From NCBI GenBank assembly GCA_951804985.1, contig OX638133.1, positions 74,964,367 through 75,028,366 of the forward strand: DNA of 64,000 nucleotides, read 5' to 3'. Numbering within the stretch: the stretch's first letter is position 1; each line of letters starts with the position of its first letter. Under the pieces are notes generated by a model. It worked only from the letters and a program-made list of their open reading frames with translations. It was not told the origin of the DNA and ran no database searches. The DNA is from Dryomyza anilis (taxonomy: Eukaryota > Arthropoda > Insecta > Diptera > Dryomyzidae). The position numbers and the translations under genes are program-made. Below are positions 36,991 through 47,360 of this stretch, one piece after another.

Positions 36991-37680
36991 GAGCGTTGAA
37001 TTGTTTGCAAATAATTTAATGTTATTGTTATTTAGTTTAATTTGTTATTTGTTTGATTGGTTGATGTTGTTATGTTTGGCGGCACATTTTTAAACATATA
37101 AAACGACGGACGGAAAACGTTTAAATACTGGGGGACGACACGTCCGTCTCCCATAAAAGCATTGACGCTACCAAGTGTGTCTGTGATTTTATATTCCAAA
37201 TTATTTATCTACAGACAAAATACATATATATTTTTTAGTAGTACTACAAATTTTGTTATTTCTCTGACTTTCTATGGCAAATGTGCTGTTTGTTGCTGGT
37301 ACTGTTGGCCTAGACTCCTGCTCGACAATGTGTGAAGGTATGTGTGGCAAGTGGCTATGAAAAATGTCCTTGTAAAGTGCTTTGTCACCACGTATATAAA
37401 AGTGGAGACCGTATGTCAAAACAAAAGCGCGAATATGTGTGTTTTTGGTATATGTGTCATATTTGTAAATTTTTTTTTTTAGAGTGCTTGAATTTTTTAA
37501 ATCAAAATTTATTTCCACATAACCTTGTTTACCTTTAAAACATAGGTTAAGTTCTTTGAAATTATATAAATTTTTTACAAAATATAGAAAAATGTAATTC
37601 TAATTAAGTCCTGTACAAACTAACTTAATACTCACATTCATTATATTCATTATATTAATCATATACATTATATTAATCAT
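36991..37680. other. AT-rich DNA leading into the satellite array
   Basis: No gene was recognised. From about 37,630 the bases become a degenerate form of the following satellite (ttatattcattatattaat), which looks like the decayed edge of the array. Confidence 0.5.
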
Positions 37681-38562
37681 ATTCATCATATTCATCATAT
37701 TCATCATATTCATCATATTCATCATATTCATCATATTCATAACATTCATCATATTCATCATATTCATAATATTCATCATATTCATCATATTCATCATATT
37801 CATCATATTCATCATATTCATCATATTCATCATATTCATCATATTCATCATATTCATCATATTCATCATATTCATCATATTCATCATATTCATCATATTC
37901 ATCATATTCATCATATTCATCATATTCATCATATTCATCATATTCATCATATTCATCATACTCATCATATTCATCATATTCATCATATTCATCATATTCA
38001 TCATATTCATCATATTCATCATATTCATCATATTCATCATATTCATCATATTCATCATATTCATCATATTCATCATATTCATCATATTCATCATATTCAT
38101 CATATTCATCATATTCATCATATTCATCATATTCATCATATTCATCATATTCATCATATTCATCATATTCATCATATTCATCATATTCATCATATTCATC
38201 ATATTCATCATATTCATCATATTCATCATATTCATCATATTCATCATATTCATCATATTCATCATATTCATCATATTCATCATATTCATCATATTCATCA
38301 TATTCATCATATTCATCATATTCATCATATTCATCAAATTCATCATATTCATCATATTCATCATATTCATCATATTCATCATATTCATCATATTCATCAT
38401 ATTCATCATATTCATCATATTCATCATATTCATCATATTCATCATATTCATCATATTCATCATATTCATCATATTCATCATATTCATCATATTCATCATA
38501 TTCATCATATTCATCATATTCATCATATTCATCATATTCATCATATTCATCATATTCATCAT
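37681..38562. repeat. 9-bp satellite (ATTCATCAT)n, 98 units
   Basis: 882 bp of uninterrupted 9-bp period, exactly 98 units. Only a few variant units were seen (near 37,741, 37,768, 37,962 and 38,336). Minus-strand frames read Met-Met-Asn or Asp-Glu-Tyr repeats; these are translations of simple repeat, not genes. The homogeneity implies recent expansion or assembly from a few repeat units. Confidence 0.97.
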
Positions 38563-39480
38563 TTTGACACATTCATTATATTCATATTATTTAGTTGCTT
38601 AACTTCGATGCAAACCACTTCCATTCTACTTCAATAGTGTTGCTCTTTAAAAATGGAATAAAAGTTCGTATAATTTGCTATAACATTTTATGCACAATAT
38701 GCTTGTCTACTACTTTCCATAGAAACGTTCAAAGCTACACACACAAAAAGGAACAACATGTTTATGTAACCTTGCTGACCCACCAAAGGATATAAAGGAA
38801 AATATAGAAATTTAAAATGTAAAATAAAACACAAACACAAGAGAGGTAGCTTTTGCTTAAACATGCAAAAGGAAATCATTTTTCTATGCTTTTCCACAAG
38901 ATTTGCAGAAAACATGAGGGAAATCCTTCGGGACAGGAACTACGGGAATTATTACAAATTGCCCAAAATTGTTGTAGCTTGTGAGAACTGATGGGGCTTA
39001 TTTTGATTTTACGCACATGTTTTTTTTTGTTCCTTTGTTTTGTATTTTTTTTTTGTTTTTTACATTTCCCTTAGCAAATAAATATTTATAAGAATTTCGG
39101 AAATATTATGTTTTTCACACAATTCTATTCTGACCTATACACTACGGTAAGAATTGAACTTTTAACTAGAAAAAAGTTCACATTATTTAGTTAAGTCTAA
39201 GGTTTTACAATCACTTTAAATGGTGAGACTTTTATTCTTTAGTTTTGAAAGTTTTGGTAATGAATTTTTGTTGGCTATAGAAGGTCTAACTTTAATTTGT
39301 AATTTGTCTGCAACAATTTTATGAATGTAGAATAAAAATACTGAAAAAGGACATCTGAAATTTTATAAATTTGAGCAATAGAATGATACAATTATTTTAA
39401 TCTTTAACTATACATACAACAATAATTCTCCAATTATCTAGTTATGTGAAATAGATGGGGGAGGAATTGTCACATACAAA
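38563..39480. other. AT-rich DNA without recognised genes
   Basis: A short decayed satellite tail (cattcattatattcatatt) follows the 9-bp array. Nothing else was recognised. Confidence 0.4.
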
Positions 39481-39645
39481 TTCCATTTGAAATTAAAAAA
39501 TTCCATTTGAAATGCAAAGAACACCAATTATAATTAAGAGATTCCATTTGGAATGCAAAAGACACCTATTATAATATAGAGATTCCATTTGAAACTAAAA
39601 AAGTCAATTGTAATTCGGAAATTCCATTTGAAATTCAAAAGACAT
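39481..39645 (+). repeat. Degenerate 20/40-bp satellite, left block
   Basis: The string attccatttgaaatt recurs at 39,481, 39,501, 39,542, 39,583 and 39,622, a period of 20 or about 40 bp. The same motif family resumes at 42,083-42,172 beyond the family C element, so the element appears inserted in the satellite. Confidence 0.65.
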
Positions 39646-39702
39646 CAATTCCTTACATTTAAAATGCATTTAAATTTAAAATTACATTTAAAATGGGAAT
39701 TT

Positions 39703-41170
39703 TAGGGTGAATTTTATTGTGGTGAGTTTTAGTGTAATGAATTTTAATGTGATGAATTTTATTGTGGTGAGTTTTAGTATAGTAAATTTTAGTGTGGTTA
39801 ATTATAGTGTGGTCGGTTTTAGTGTGGTGAATTTTAGTGCGGTGAGTTTTAGTGTGGTGAGTTTTAGTGTGGCGAAATTTGAGTGTAGTGAGATTTACTG
39901 TGGTGAGTTTTAGTGTGGTGAATTTTAATGTGGTGAAATTTTAGTGTAGTGAGTTTTAGTATGGTGAGTTTTAGTGTGGTGAAATTTTAGTGTGGTGGGT
40001 TTTAGTGTGATGAATTTTAATGTGATGTATTTTATTGTGGCTTGTTTTAGTGTGGCGTGTTTTAGTGTGGCGTGTTTTAGTGTACCGAGTTTTAGTGTGG
40101 TGAATTTTATTGTGGTGAGTTTTAGTGTGATGAATTTAATGTGATGAATTTTATTGTGGTGAGTTTTAGTATAGTCAATTTTAGGGTGGTGAGTTTTAGT
40201 GTGGTTAATTATAGTGTGGTGGGTTTTAGTGTGGTGAATTTTAGTGCGGTGAGTTTCAATGTGGTGAGTTTTAGTGTATCGAAATTTGAGTGTAGTGAGT
40301 TTTAATGTGGTGAGTTTAAAAGTGGTGAATTTTAATGTGGTGAAATTTTAGTGTAGTGAGTTTTAGTGTGGTGAGTTTTAGTGTGGTGAAATTTTAGTGT
40401 GGTGAGTTTAAGTGTGGTGAATTCTAGTGTGTTGAATTTTTATGTGGTGAGTTTTAGTGTGGTGAGTTTTAGTGTGGTGAGTTTTAGTGTGGTGAGTTTT
40501 AGTGTGGTGAGTTTTGGTATGGTGAGTTTAAGTGTGGTGAGTTTTAGTGTTGTGAATTTTAGTGCGGTGAGTTTTAGTGTGGCGACATTTGAGTGCAGTG
40601 AGTTTTTGTGTGGTGAGTTTTAGTGTGGTGAAATTTTAGTGTGGTGGGTTTTAGTGTGGTGGGTTTTAGTGTGGTGAATTTTAGTGTGTTGAATTTTTGT
40701 GTGGTGAGTTTAAGTGTGGTGAGTTTTAGTGTGGTGAGTTTTAGTGTGGTGAGTTTTTGTGGGGTAAGTTTTTGTGTGGTGAGTTTTAGTGTGGTGAGTT
40801 TTAGTGTGGTGAGTTTTAGTGTGGTGAGTTTAGGTGTGGTGAGTTTTAGTGTGTTGAATTTTTGTGTGGAGAGTTTAAGTGTGGTGAGTTTTAGTGTGGT
40901 GAGTGGTGAGTTTTAGTATGGTGGGATTTTAGTGTGGTGAGTTTTTGTGTGGTGAGTTTTAGTGTGGTGAGTTTTAGTGTGGTGAGTTTTGGTGTGGTGA
41001 GTTTTAGTGTGGTGAGTTTTAGTGTGGTGAGTTTTAGTGTGGTGAATTTTAGTGTGGTGAGTTTTAGTGTGGTGAATTATAGTGTGGTGGGTTTTAGTGT
41101 GGTGAATTTTAGTGTGGTGAGTTTTAGTGTGGTGAGTTTTAGTTCGGTTAGTTTTAGTGTGGTGAGTTTG
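39703..41170 (+). repeat. 15-bp minisatellite (GTGGTGAGTTTTAGT)n
   Basis: About 97 degenerate units of GTGGTGAGTTTTAGT and GTGGTGAATTTTAGT, with occasional one-base shifts that change the frame. It is the same repeat as in the other family C elements, but three times longer. The Val-Ser-Phe open frames here are simple-repeat translations. Confidence 0.9.
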
Positions 41171-42002
41171 TTTTTCTTTTTCTTTCCTTTTTTTGTTTTT
41201 CATTTAGTTTGGATTGTGGTTTTATGTGATTGGTTTTGTTTTTGTATTTTTGCTTTTGTTTTGTGTTGTGCTTTTGTTTTTTTGTTTTTAATTTTTTTTG
41301 TTTGTATTTGAGTTTTTTGTTTCATGTTCGTAGCTGGTGAAAGTGCCGAGTTATATCGTGTTTAGGTTGCATTGGAGGTGCCACGCCTCTTTTTCCAATC
41401 CCTCCCATATATAGCCTATCATTTCTTCCAGACCATACCGCATCTGTGGTAAAAATTTCAAGAAAATCGGATCAGCCGTTTAGACGGAGAAGCGGAACAA
41501 ACGTGATTGCTTTTGTTTTTGTATTTTTGCTTTTGTTTTGTTTTGTACTTTTGCTTTTTTGTTTTTAATTTTTCTTTTGTATTTGAGTTTTTTGTTTCAT
41601 GTTCGTAGCTGGTGAAAGTGCCGAGTTATATCGTATTGAAAGTTAAGTTTATGGGAGGTGCCACGCCTCTTTGTCCAATCCCGCCCATATATAGCCTATC
41701 ATTCATTCCAGACCATACCGCATCTGTGTTAAAAATTTCAAGAAAATCGGATCAGCCGTTTAGACGGAGAAGCGGAACAAACGTGATTGCTTTTGTTTTT
41801 GTATTTTTGCTTTTGTTTTGTTTTGTGCTTTTACTTTTTTGTTTTTAAATTTTTTTTTGTATTTGAGTTTTTTGTTTCATGTTCGTAGCTGGTATGGGAG
41901 GTGCCACGCCTCTTTGTCTAATCCCGCCCATATATAGACCATACCGCATCTGTGGTAAAAATTTCAAGAAAATCGGATCAGCCGTTTAGACGGAGAAGCG
42001 GA

Positions 42003-42056
42003 ACAAACGTACAAACGTACAAACGTACAAACGTACAAACGTACAAACGAACAAAC
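42003..42056 (+). repeat. (ACAAACGT)n microsatellite at the end of family C
   Basis: Six 8-bp units follow cggagaagcgga. Such end-proximal microsatellites are typical of this element type; the copy at 43,347 has (ACAT)n at the same place. Confidence 0.85.
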
Positions 42057-42082
42057 AGATTTATTATATTAATAGGATGTAT

Positions 42083-42172
42083 ACAGAACATTCTATTCGA
42101 AATTCAGAAAATTTCATTTGACATTCTGAACTTTCCATTTGAAATTTAGAAATTTTCATTTGGTATTCAGAA
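42083..42172 (+). repeat. Degenerate 20-bp satellite, right block
   Basis: Units of about 20 bp such as tttccatttgaaatttagaa and tttcatttggtattcagaac. Continuation of the satellite at 39,481-39,645 on the other side of the family C element. Confidence 0.6.
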
Positions 42173-42375
42173 CTTTCCTGAATTAACTATATTTAATAAT
42201 TTTTCATACAAAAACCTTGACAACAAAGAATAAATATTCATCATAAGGAAGAATGTAGTTACTTTAGATATGATTCATTGTATCAAAGAACAATTTATAA
42301 TATTTATGATAGCATTGTTTTGAATTCATGCATCAATTTGATAAATGACTAATAAAGTGTTCATAGACTCACGTA

Positions 42376-42786
42376 CTAAGAAATTATTATAGGGTCATGA
42401 TATGGAACTGATGATTGTATTTTGACCTTGTCACAACATCCTTGAAAAACTCTTTTTTTGCACTTGTAAAATTTCACCGCATTATTAAAATATTCTGCTG
42501 AAAAGAATCTCTCTTTACAAATATAGGAGCTTGATTTTTGGTTTCGCTGAGCTACCATTGAAAATATTGAATCAGCAAAATAAAAATCATCTTTTGTATT
42601 CTGAATAGGAGCCGTAAAGAGGAAACTTATCATATGTACAAGCCAACATAAACCAAACGAAAAATGAGTTAAAAAAGGTTGAGTCAGCCAATAATAATAA
42701 TAAGAAACATGAAAAAAAAACAGGTGAACTGGAGCAGTAGACGCTGTGATTTTTGCTGAATGATAAGCGAAAAATTTGTTTAGCAT
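42376..42786 (-). CDS. 136-codon open frame, unknown and possibly spurious
   Basis: It is the longest open frame outside recognised repeats. The product has a hydrophobic, aromatic-rich first half (Phe, Tyr, Trp clusters near residues 22-58) and a Lys/Ser/Cys-containing second half. I recognise no family. Given the base composition, a frame of this length is expected roughly 0.1 to 0.2 times by chance in 64 kb (my rough estimate), so it is unusual but not proof of a gene. No promoter or splice site supports it. Confidence 0.15.
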   Translation of the reverse strand: MLNKFFAYHSAKITASTAPVHLFFFHVSYYYYWLTQPFLTHFSFGLCWLVHMISFLFTAPIQNTKDDFYFADSIFSMVAQRNQKSSSYICKERFFSAEYFNNAVKFYKCKKRVFQGCCDKVKIQSSVPYHDPIIIS

Positions 42787-42789
42787 TCA

Positions 42790-43346
42790 GCTGATGCAAG
42801 ATTTTCAGTCAGTTGAGGCCAAATCTTCTGAATAATATATGACCATCACTTGAAGTACTGGTACCAGGTAATTTATGTAATTTACAAACCAAACAAATTG
42901 CATCAAACACGTTAGAAATGTTGAGGAATATATACAAAAAAGAATAATGTTTTCACTCTTCATCATGGAAAAAAATAAGAAAATGTTGAAGATTTTTTAT
43001 GTTATTGGAATAATGCAAATTGGCAATAATGCAAAAGAAAATCAATTTAATTGCAATCATATATTTTAAAAATATTTTAAGCTGTCAAAATAATTCATAG
43101 TTTTTTTAATTATCGTAATCATAATAATATAAAAAAATATTCAATTCATATAAATTGGTTACAATTCTATTATATTTGCGGAAAAATGGATTTTTTCGCA
43201 TTGTTATTAAATTCTGATAGAAATGTATCGTCAACAATTATTTTCAAGGTTTATTGTTTATCACAATTAATCGTTTTATTATAAAATTTATGTTTGATAC
43301 AATTATTAACTGTTGTTATCATGAATTTGTATAATTATATATATTA
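42790..43346. other. AT-rich DNA, nothing recognised
   Basis: No gene or repeat boundary was seen before the family C element that starts at 43,347. Confidence 0.4.
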
Positions 43347-44134
43347 CTAGCTGGACCCGTGCACGACTCGTGCCAAGATTTTGTGAATGTAAGGATATGT
43401 AGTGATTTTATTAATAATTATTATTTATATCTTCCCCGTAGAAGGCTTTCCGGTAGAATTCTTTCCGGTAGAATTCACCCCGACAGAATTCTTACCCGTA
43501 GAGTTTTTCCCAGTAGAAGTTTTAGTGTGGTGAGTTTAGTGTGGTGAATTTTGGTGTGGTGAGTTTTAGTGTGGTGAATTTTAGTGTGGTGAGTTTTAGT
43601 GTGGTGAGCTTTAGTGTGGTGAGTTTTAGTGTGGTGAATTTTGGTGTGGTGAGTTTCGCTGTGGTGAATTTTGATGTGGTAAATATCGGTGTGGTGAGTA
43701 AAAAATTAAGGTGGTTGATACCCTGGTGTGAAATATCTTGATATTACTATAATAACTGTAGACATACACCATACGTGAAATGTACCTTCTATGGGGGGTG
43801 CCACGCCCAGTGGTCCGATCCCGCCCACATTCCGGGAGACCGTTTAGAATAGTTAAATATAACGCTGACCAAAATTTCATTAAATTTGCTATCCTAATTG
43901 CTGATATAATGTGTTTTTAATTTTTGGGTTATATGGGAGGTGTCACGTCCAGTCCACCAAACTCACCGAGATATAGCCTATATTCTGCACGGACCCAACA
44001 TACGTGTTGTGTCAAAATTTGGTTCAATTCGGTTCAGCCGTTTAGACGTTATAAGGAACATACAGACATACATACATACATACATACATACATACATACA
44101 TACATACATACTTACATTCACAAATATATAGTAG
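43347..44134 (+). mobile_element. Family C element, short copy
   Basis: It starts ctagctggacccgtgcacg and includes an array of ttccggtagaattc units (about 43,445-43,515). A short 15-bp minisatellite follows (43,518-43,695), then a gaggtgtcacgtccag block, cagccgtttagacg and an (ACAT)n tract at 44,058-44,111, ending near aaatatatagtag. Noncoding. Start and end match the boundaries deduced for the copy at 1,583-2,722. Confidence 0.7.
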
Positions 44135-45069
44135 ATTAGTTTTTCTTAAGAAATATTCTTAAAATTATTATATATTATTTGCCTCAATTTTATTAATTGT
44201 TTTCATACATAAAATAAAATTATCATATATATTAAATAATAAAAAAAATATTAAATTGTTGTGACATTAAAGATTTCCTAAATGTAAAACTGTTTAAAGC
44301 AAAGAAGAAAATCAATCTGAAACTCTTTGTCAATCAATATTGTTTTATTTAAATATAATACAATTTTTTTTGTTTTTATTTTTTTTTTTCATCAGTCTTT
44401 GATTATTGTTGTATTTACATAAACATGTAACGCTTTACAACATCCATGGAATTTTTAATCAAATCACATTTGACTTGTAGTAGCGGCAGCTATAAAATAA
44501 AATTGTTTTGTGTAACACCTCTCGTACAGTGGCAAGACGAGGGACGAAGGGTGAGATGTTATTGGGTGCGGAACGCATCATCAACGCGACACCAACAACC
44601 AGAACAACGGCATCATATTTATTGCATACCACGTACAAAGCTGCTGCTGCTTGATCTGCTGCTCCATCTATGGGGATTTCGAGGGAATACGGAACGTTTG
44701 CTCAAAACAACAAAATTATTTAAATTCTAACATTTTATGGTGTGTAAATTGTATTGACAACAAAATTGTGCTATAAATGGTTGGGGAAAAATGTACAACG
44801 AAACATGTTGGGTTTATCTAACGAAATACTTTTCTTTAATATTAGCTTTACTTTTGATTTACATTAAATTATATGAATATATATATATATTTGTTAAGAA
44901 TTGATTTGTTAGTATTTAAAAAACTAATCTATTTAAAAATGTATCTGAAAGGGTATTTTAAAATTTTATGAAAAATGTATTATATCGACGCATTGTTAAT
45001 TGTTAAAACTACAGACTGTATAATTTCATATCAAACAAACCCAATACAAAATACTTTGTTAGGTTCCAC
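44135..45069. other. AT-rich DNA containing a GC-richer island with open frames
   Basis: At 44,446-44,730 the DNA is richer in G/C. A 94-codon plus-strand frame is open, and a minus-strand frame over about 44,465-44,705 is open for roughly 80 codons without a clear start. It may hold an exon fragment or an old repeat; no family is recognised. Confidence 0.3.
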
Positions 45070-45835
45070 GAAACAATATTTGGCAGGCTGAAGGCAGTTT
45101 AGAAACATTTTTACGAATGATTTTAAATAGACAAAATAGGAGTTTGTATCCAAACTAGTTTGTTTTATGCCCATTCCTAAAATATGCCGAGAATCTGCCT
45201 TTTCAATTCCATAACACTTAATAATCTACCATACACCTCACCACAAACTTCCAATTATCTACGTGTTTACCGGAAATACTCCTGAAAAATGCCAAAATTA
45301 TTGTCTCGTGTTAGAAAAATATTTCGAAAGATGCAGACAATGACAACGTTTGTAACCAAAGAAACCCTTCCAAAAGATGCCGAGAATTTTTAATAATCTA
45401 GAACATTTCCATAACATTTAATAATCTAGAAAAATATTTTCGAAATATTTTAAGCAGACAAAGGCAGAGTTTGTATCTGGTTTTTCAAAACATGCCGGGA
45501 ATCTACCTTTAAAATTCAAAAATTTGATAAGTGTATAACGGAGATATTCCTGAAAAATGTCAGACATTTTGCTTTGGGAACCAATGCATGAAAAAAAATA
45601 GGTTTTGTTGATTACCCGAGACTAATTTTTTAACCTTTTTTAGGAATATTTCCGGAAAAAGACACAGATAAATGGAATATTTTGGGTTTAAAGTTTTGTG
45701 GACTTTTAATGGCACGCCATATATTTGGAACGGGCAGTAAACAGACAGTATTATTACAATACACTCTGCTTTTGTATGCTTGAAATCTTTCGAAAAATTT
45801 GTTTCTAAACTGTCTCGACCAAGCCAAAAATTTTG
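45070..45835. mobile_element. Foldback repeat with iterated internal units
   Basis: The ends are inverted relative to each other: left ggcagtttagaaacatttt, right gaaaaatttgtttctaaactg. Inside, units containing a gcagacaaaggcagagtttg-like string and atgccgagaatct recur at about 45,115, 45,330 and 45,460. Related strings occur at 24,790, 33,380 and 58,465. No coding capacity. Confidence 0.45.
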
Positions 45836-46690
45836 TTTTTAATATGTGTGAATTTTTTCTCTTTTAAAATCAAATTTAATCCTATTATTAATAAACTAAA
45901 CATTTAATAAAATCTATAAATCGAGAAATTGTTTAGATATTTTCCACCGAAACATTTATCACATATTTATCACATATATTACGAGTTACACATTTTTTCC
46001 ATAGCTACCTTTTATATTCTCACGTCTTATACTACTACTATAACTGAGAAATTTACCTTTTTTTTGTTATTTTTTTAGTATTAACGTTATATTTAAGTTA
46101 GTTTTGGCACCTTTGCACAATATTTATGGTCACAGCTGCCGCAAATGGTGCTATTCTGCAAATGTAATTTATAACCAAGAATGATATAAAAATGCGTAAA
46201 AGAAATGTAAAGAAAATAAGTAAAAAGGTTTATGTAAAAAAACACCAGCATATCAAGAAGACTACTGAGAATTGTGTGGATTTTAGAGAGATTTTACTTT
46301 AAAGCAGTAAAACATAATATATAAAGATTTTGACAACTAATCATGACAAGAACATTATTTTTTGGTAGTGATTATTTTATGATTGTCTTAATATAGAAAG
46401 AGAAATGTCATATGTGTATCACACCATTAATAGTTTTTTGATATTATAATTTCAAAAGTATTTGAATTTAAGATTTGTCAATAGGAGAAGTTTTTTTTTT
46501 GAATACAATTGTGAGAATATTTCACAAAGTTTGTAATCAAAAATTCAACAAAAGTTTTTAAATAATAACCATTTTTTTTAGTAACTACATTCATAACAAA
46601 TAGTTAAAGAGAGTTGTGTGTATATCGGATACCATTTGCCTTTAAATTAACAGCCAAAGTAATTCAACCTCAATAAATGACTTCTAAATC
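45836..46690. other. AT-rich DNA, nothing recognised
   Basis: No gene, tRNA or repeat boundary was recognised before the SINE at 46,695. Confidence 0.4.
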
Positions 46691-46694
46691 AAAG

Positions 46695-47028
46695 TAGCGT
46701 CGGTAGCTCGTCTGGTTATTGCGTTGGACTACGAGCGAAAAGTCGCTGGTGCGTTTGACTACTAGCCGAAAGGTCCGCGGTTCGATCCCCAGCGACTACC
46801 AACATCTTTTTCATAGAAAACATTTTTCTATGCGACGCTACCTCTCGGCAGTAAATGGCAAACCTACGAGAGCAAGCCTATGAAAAGCTCTCACCCGCCG
46901 TTCTGATTCTTCAATAAACTGTGGGTCCCACCAATTTGAGTACAAATATAACTTGCACAGCTCAAATGGTGAGAGAGCTCGGCCGAAGTTCTATACAGGA
47001 CTGTAGCGCCAAACTATTATTATTATTT
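46695..47028 (+). mobile_element. tRNA-derived SINE, copy S4, with duplicated tRNA-like arm
   Basis: Same family as S1-S3 (body ctacctctcggcagtaaatg, end gtagcgccaaactatta, (ATT)n tail). In the head an anticodon-arm segment of about 31 bp is present twice (gcgttggactacgag and gcgtttgactactag). A canonical box B (ggttcgatccc) is kept. The strings agtcgctgg and ccagcgact around the second arm can pair as a stem. The LTR retrotransposon inserted 57 bp downstream. Confidence 0.8.
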
Positions 47029-47085
47029 AATACGTCAATAATACGTCACGAAATATATTTCCATACCAAATATGCAGTATATACT

Positions 47086-47334
47086 TGTGGCGTGATTGCG
47101 CACATACGGCAACACCGAAAATGCAAATGACGTTTACTTATACTTCGTTTTGACATTGAAATGTTCTTCTTGTTTTTACCTCGCCACGAGCTGGTCGTTC
47201 GTTGCTAATAAGTTTTGTAATTCTTTAATATCAGCGCGATCTGCGCCAACGTTTGCTGCGTATCAACATCAAATAAACAATTATATTTTAGTGGAAATAA
47301 TCGTGTTTTTATTTACGCGGTAGGAACACCCACA
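47086..47334 (+). repeat. 5' LTR (249 bp)
   Basis: Starts TGTGG and ends CCACA. It contains an AATAAA polyadenylation signal at 47,272-47,277. It reads identically to the 3' LTR 4,173 bp downstream. It should carry the promoter and start of the genomic RNA, although I cannot place the TATA box with confidence. Confidence 0.95.
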
Positions 47335-47337
47335 AAT

Positions 47338-47353
47338 TGGTGACCCGACATTG
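47338..47353 (+). other. Primer binding site, tRNA-Trp-like
   Basis: tggtgacccgacattg starts three bases after the LTR. The usual complement to the 3' end of tRNA-Trp has one more C in the CCC run. The site would therefore pair with a one-base bulge, or belongs to a variant tRNA. Confidence 0.7.
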
Positions 47354-47360
47354 TCACTAA

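Larger units (their letters stand above)
39703..42075 (+). mobile_element. Family C element with expanded minisatellite and triplicated 3' module
   Basis: It lacks the ctagctggaccc start seen in other copies. It opens directly into a 15-bp minisatellite of about 1.47 kb (39,703-41,170), followed by a T/G-rich tract. It then has three tandem 3' modules starting with ttcatgttcgtagctgg at 41,321, 41,596 and 41,876. Each module holds ggaggtgccacgcctctttg and cagccgtttagacggagaag. The third is internally deleted and runs into an 8-bp repeat (acaaacgt)n, then ttattatattaatagga. Noncoding; Helentron-like by architecture (inference). Confidence 0.7.

Noticed and set aside
37681..38562. CRISPR-like array
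   Set aside because: No spacers: units are contiguous, 9 bp long, and the DNA is eukaryotic.
37600..38572. Frames of 320 and 299 codons with Met-Met-Asn and Asp-Glu-Tyr repeats
   Set aside because: A pure 9-bp satellite with no start context, domain or flanking coding sequence.
39707..41311. Several Val-Ser-Phe frames and a Lys/Thr/His frame
   Set aside because: Simple-repeat translation of the 15-bp array on either strand; frames change at indels.
47096..47323. 75-codon frame repeated at 51,269-51,496
   Set aside because: It lies inside the LTRs and is duplicated only because the LTRs are identical.
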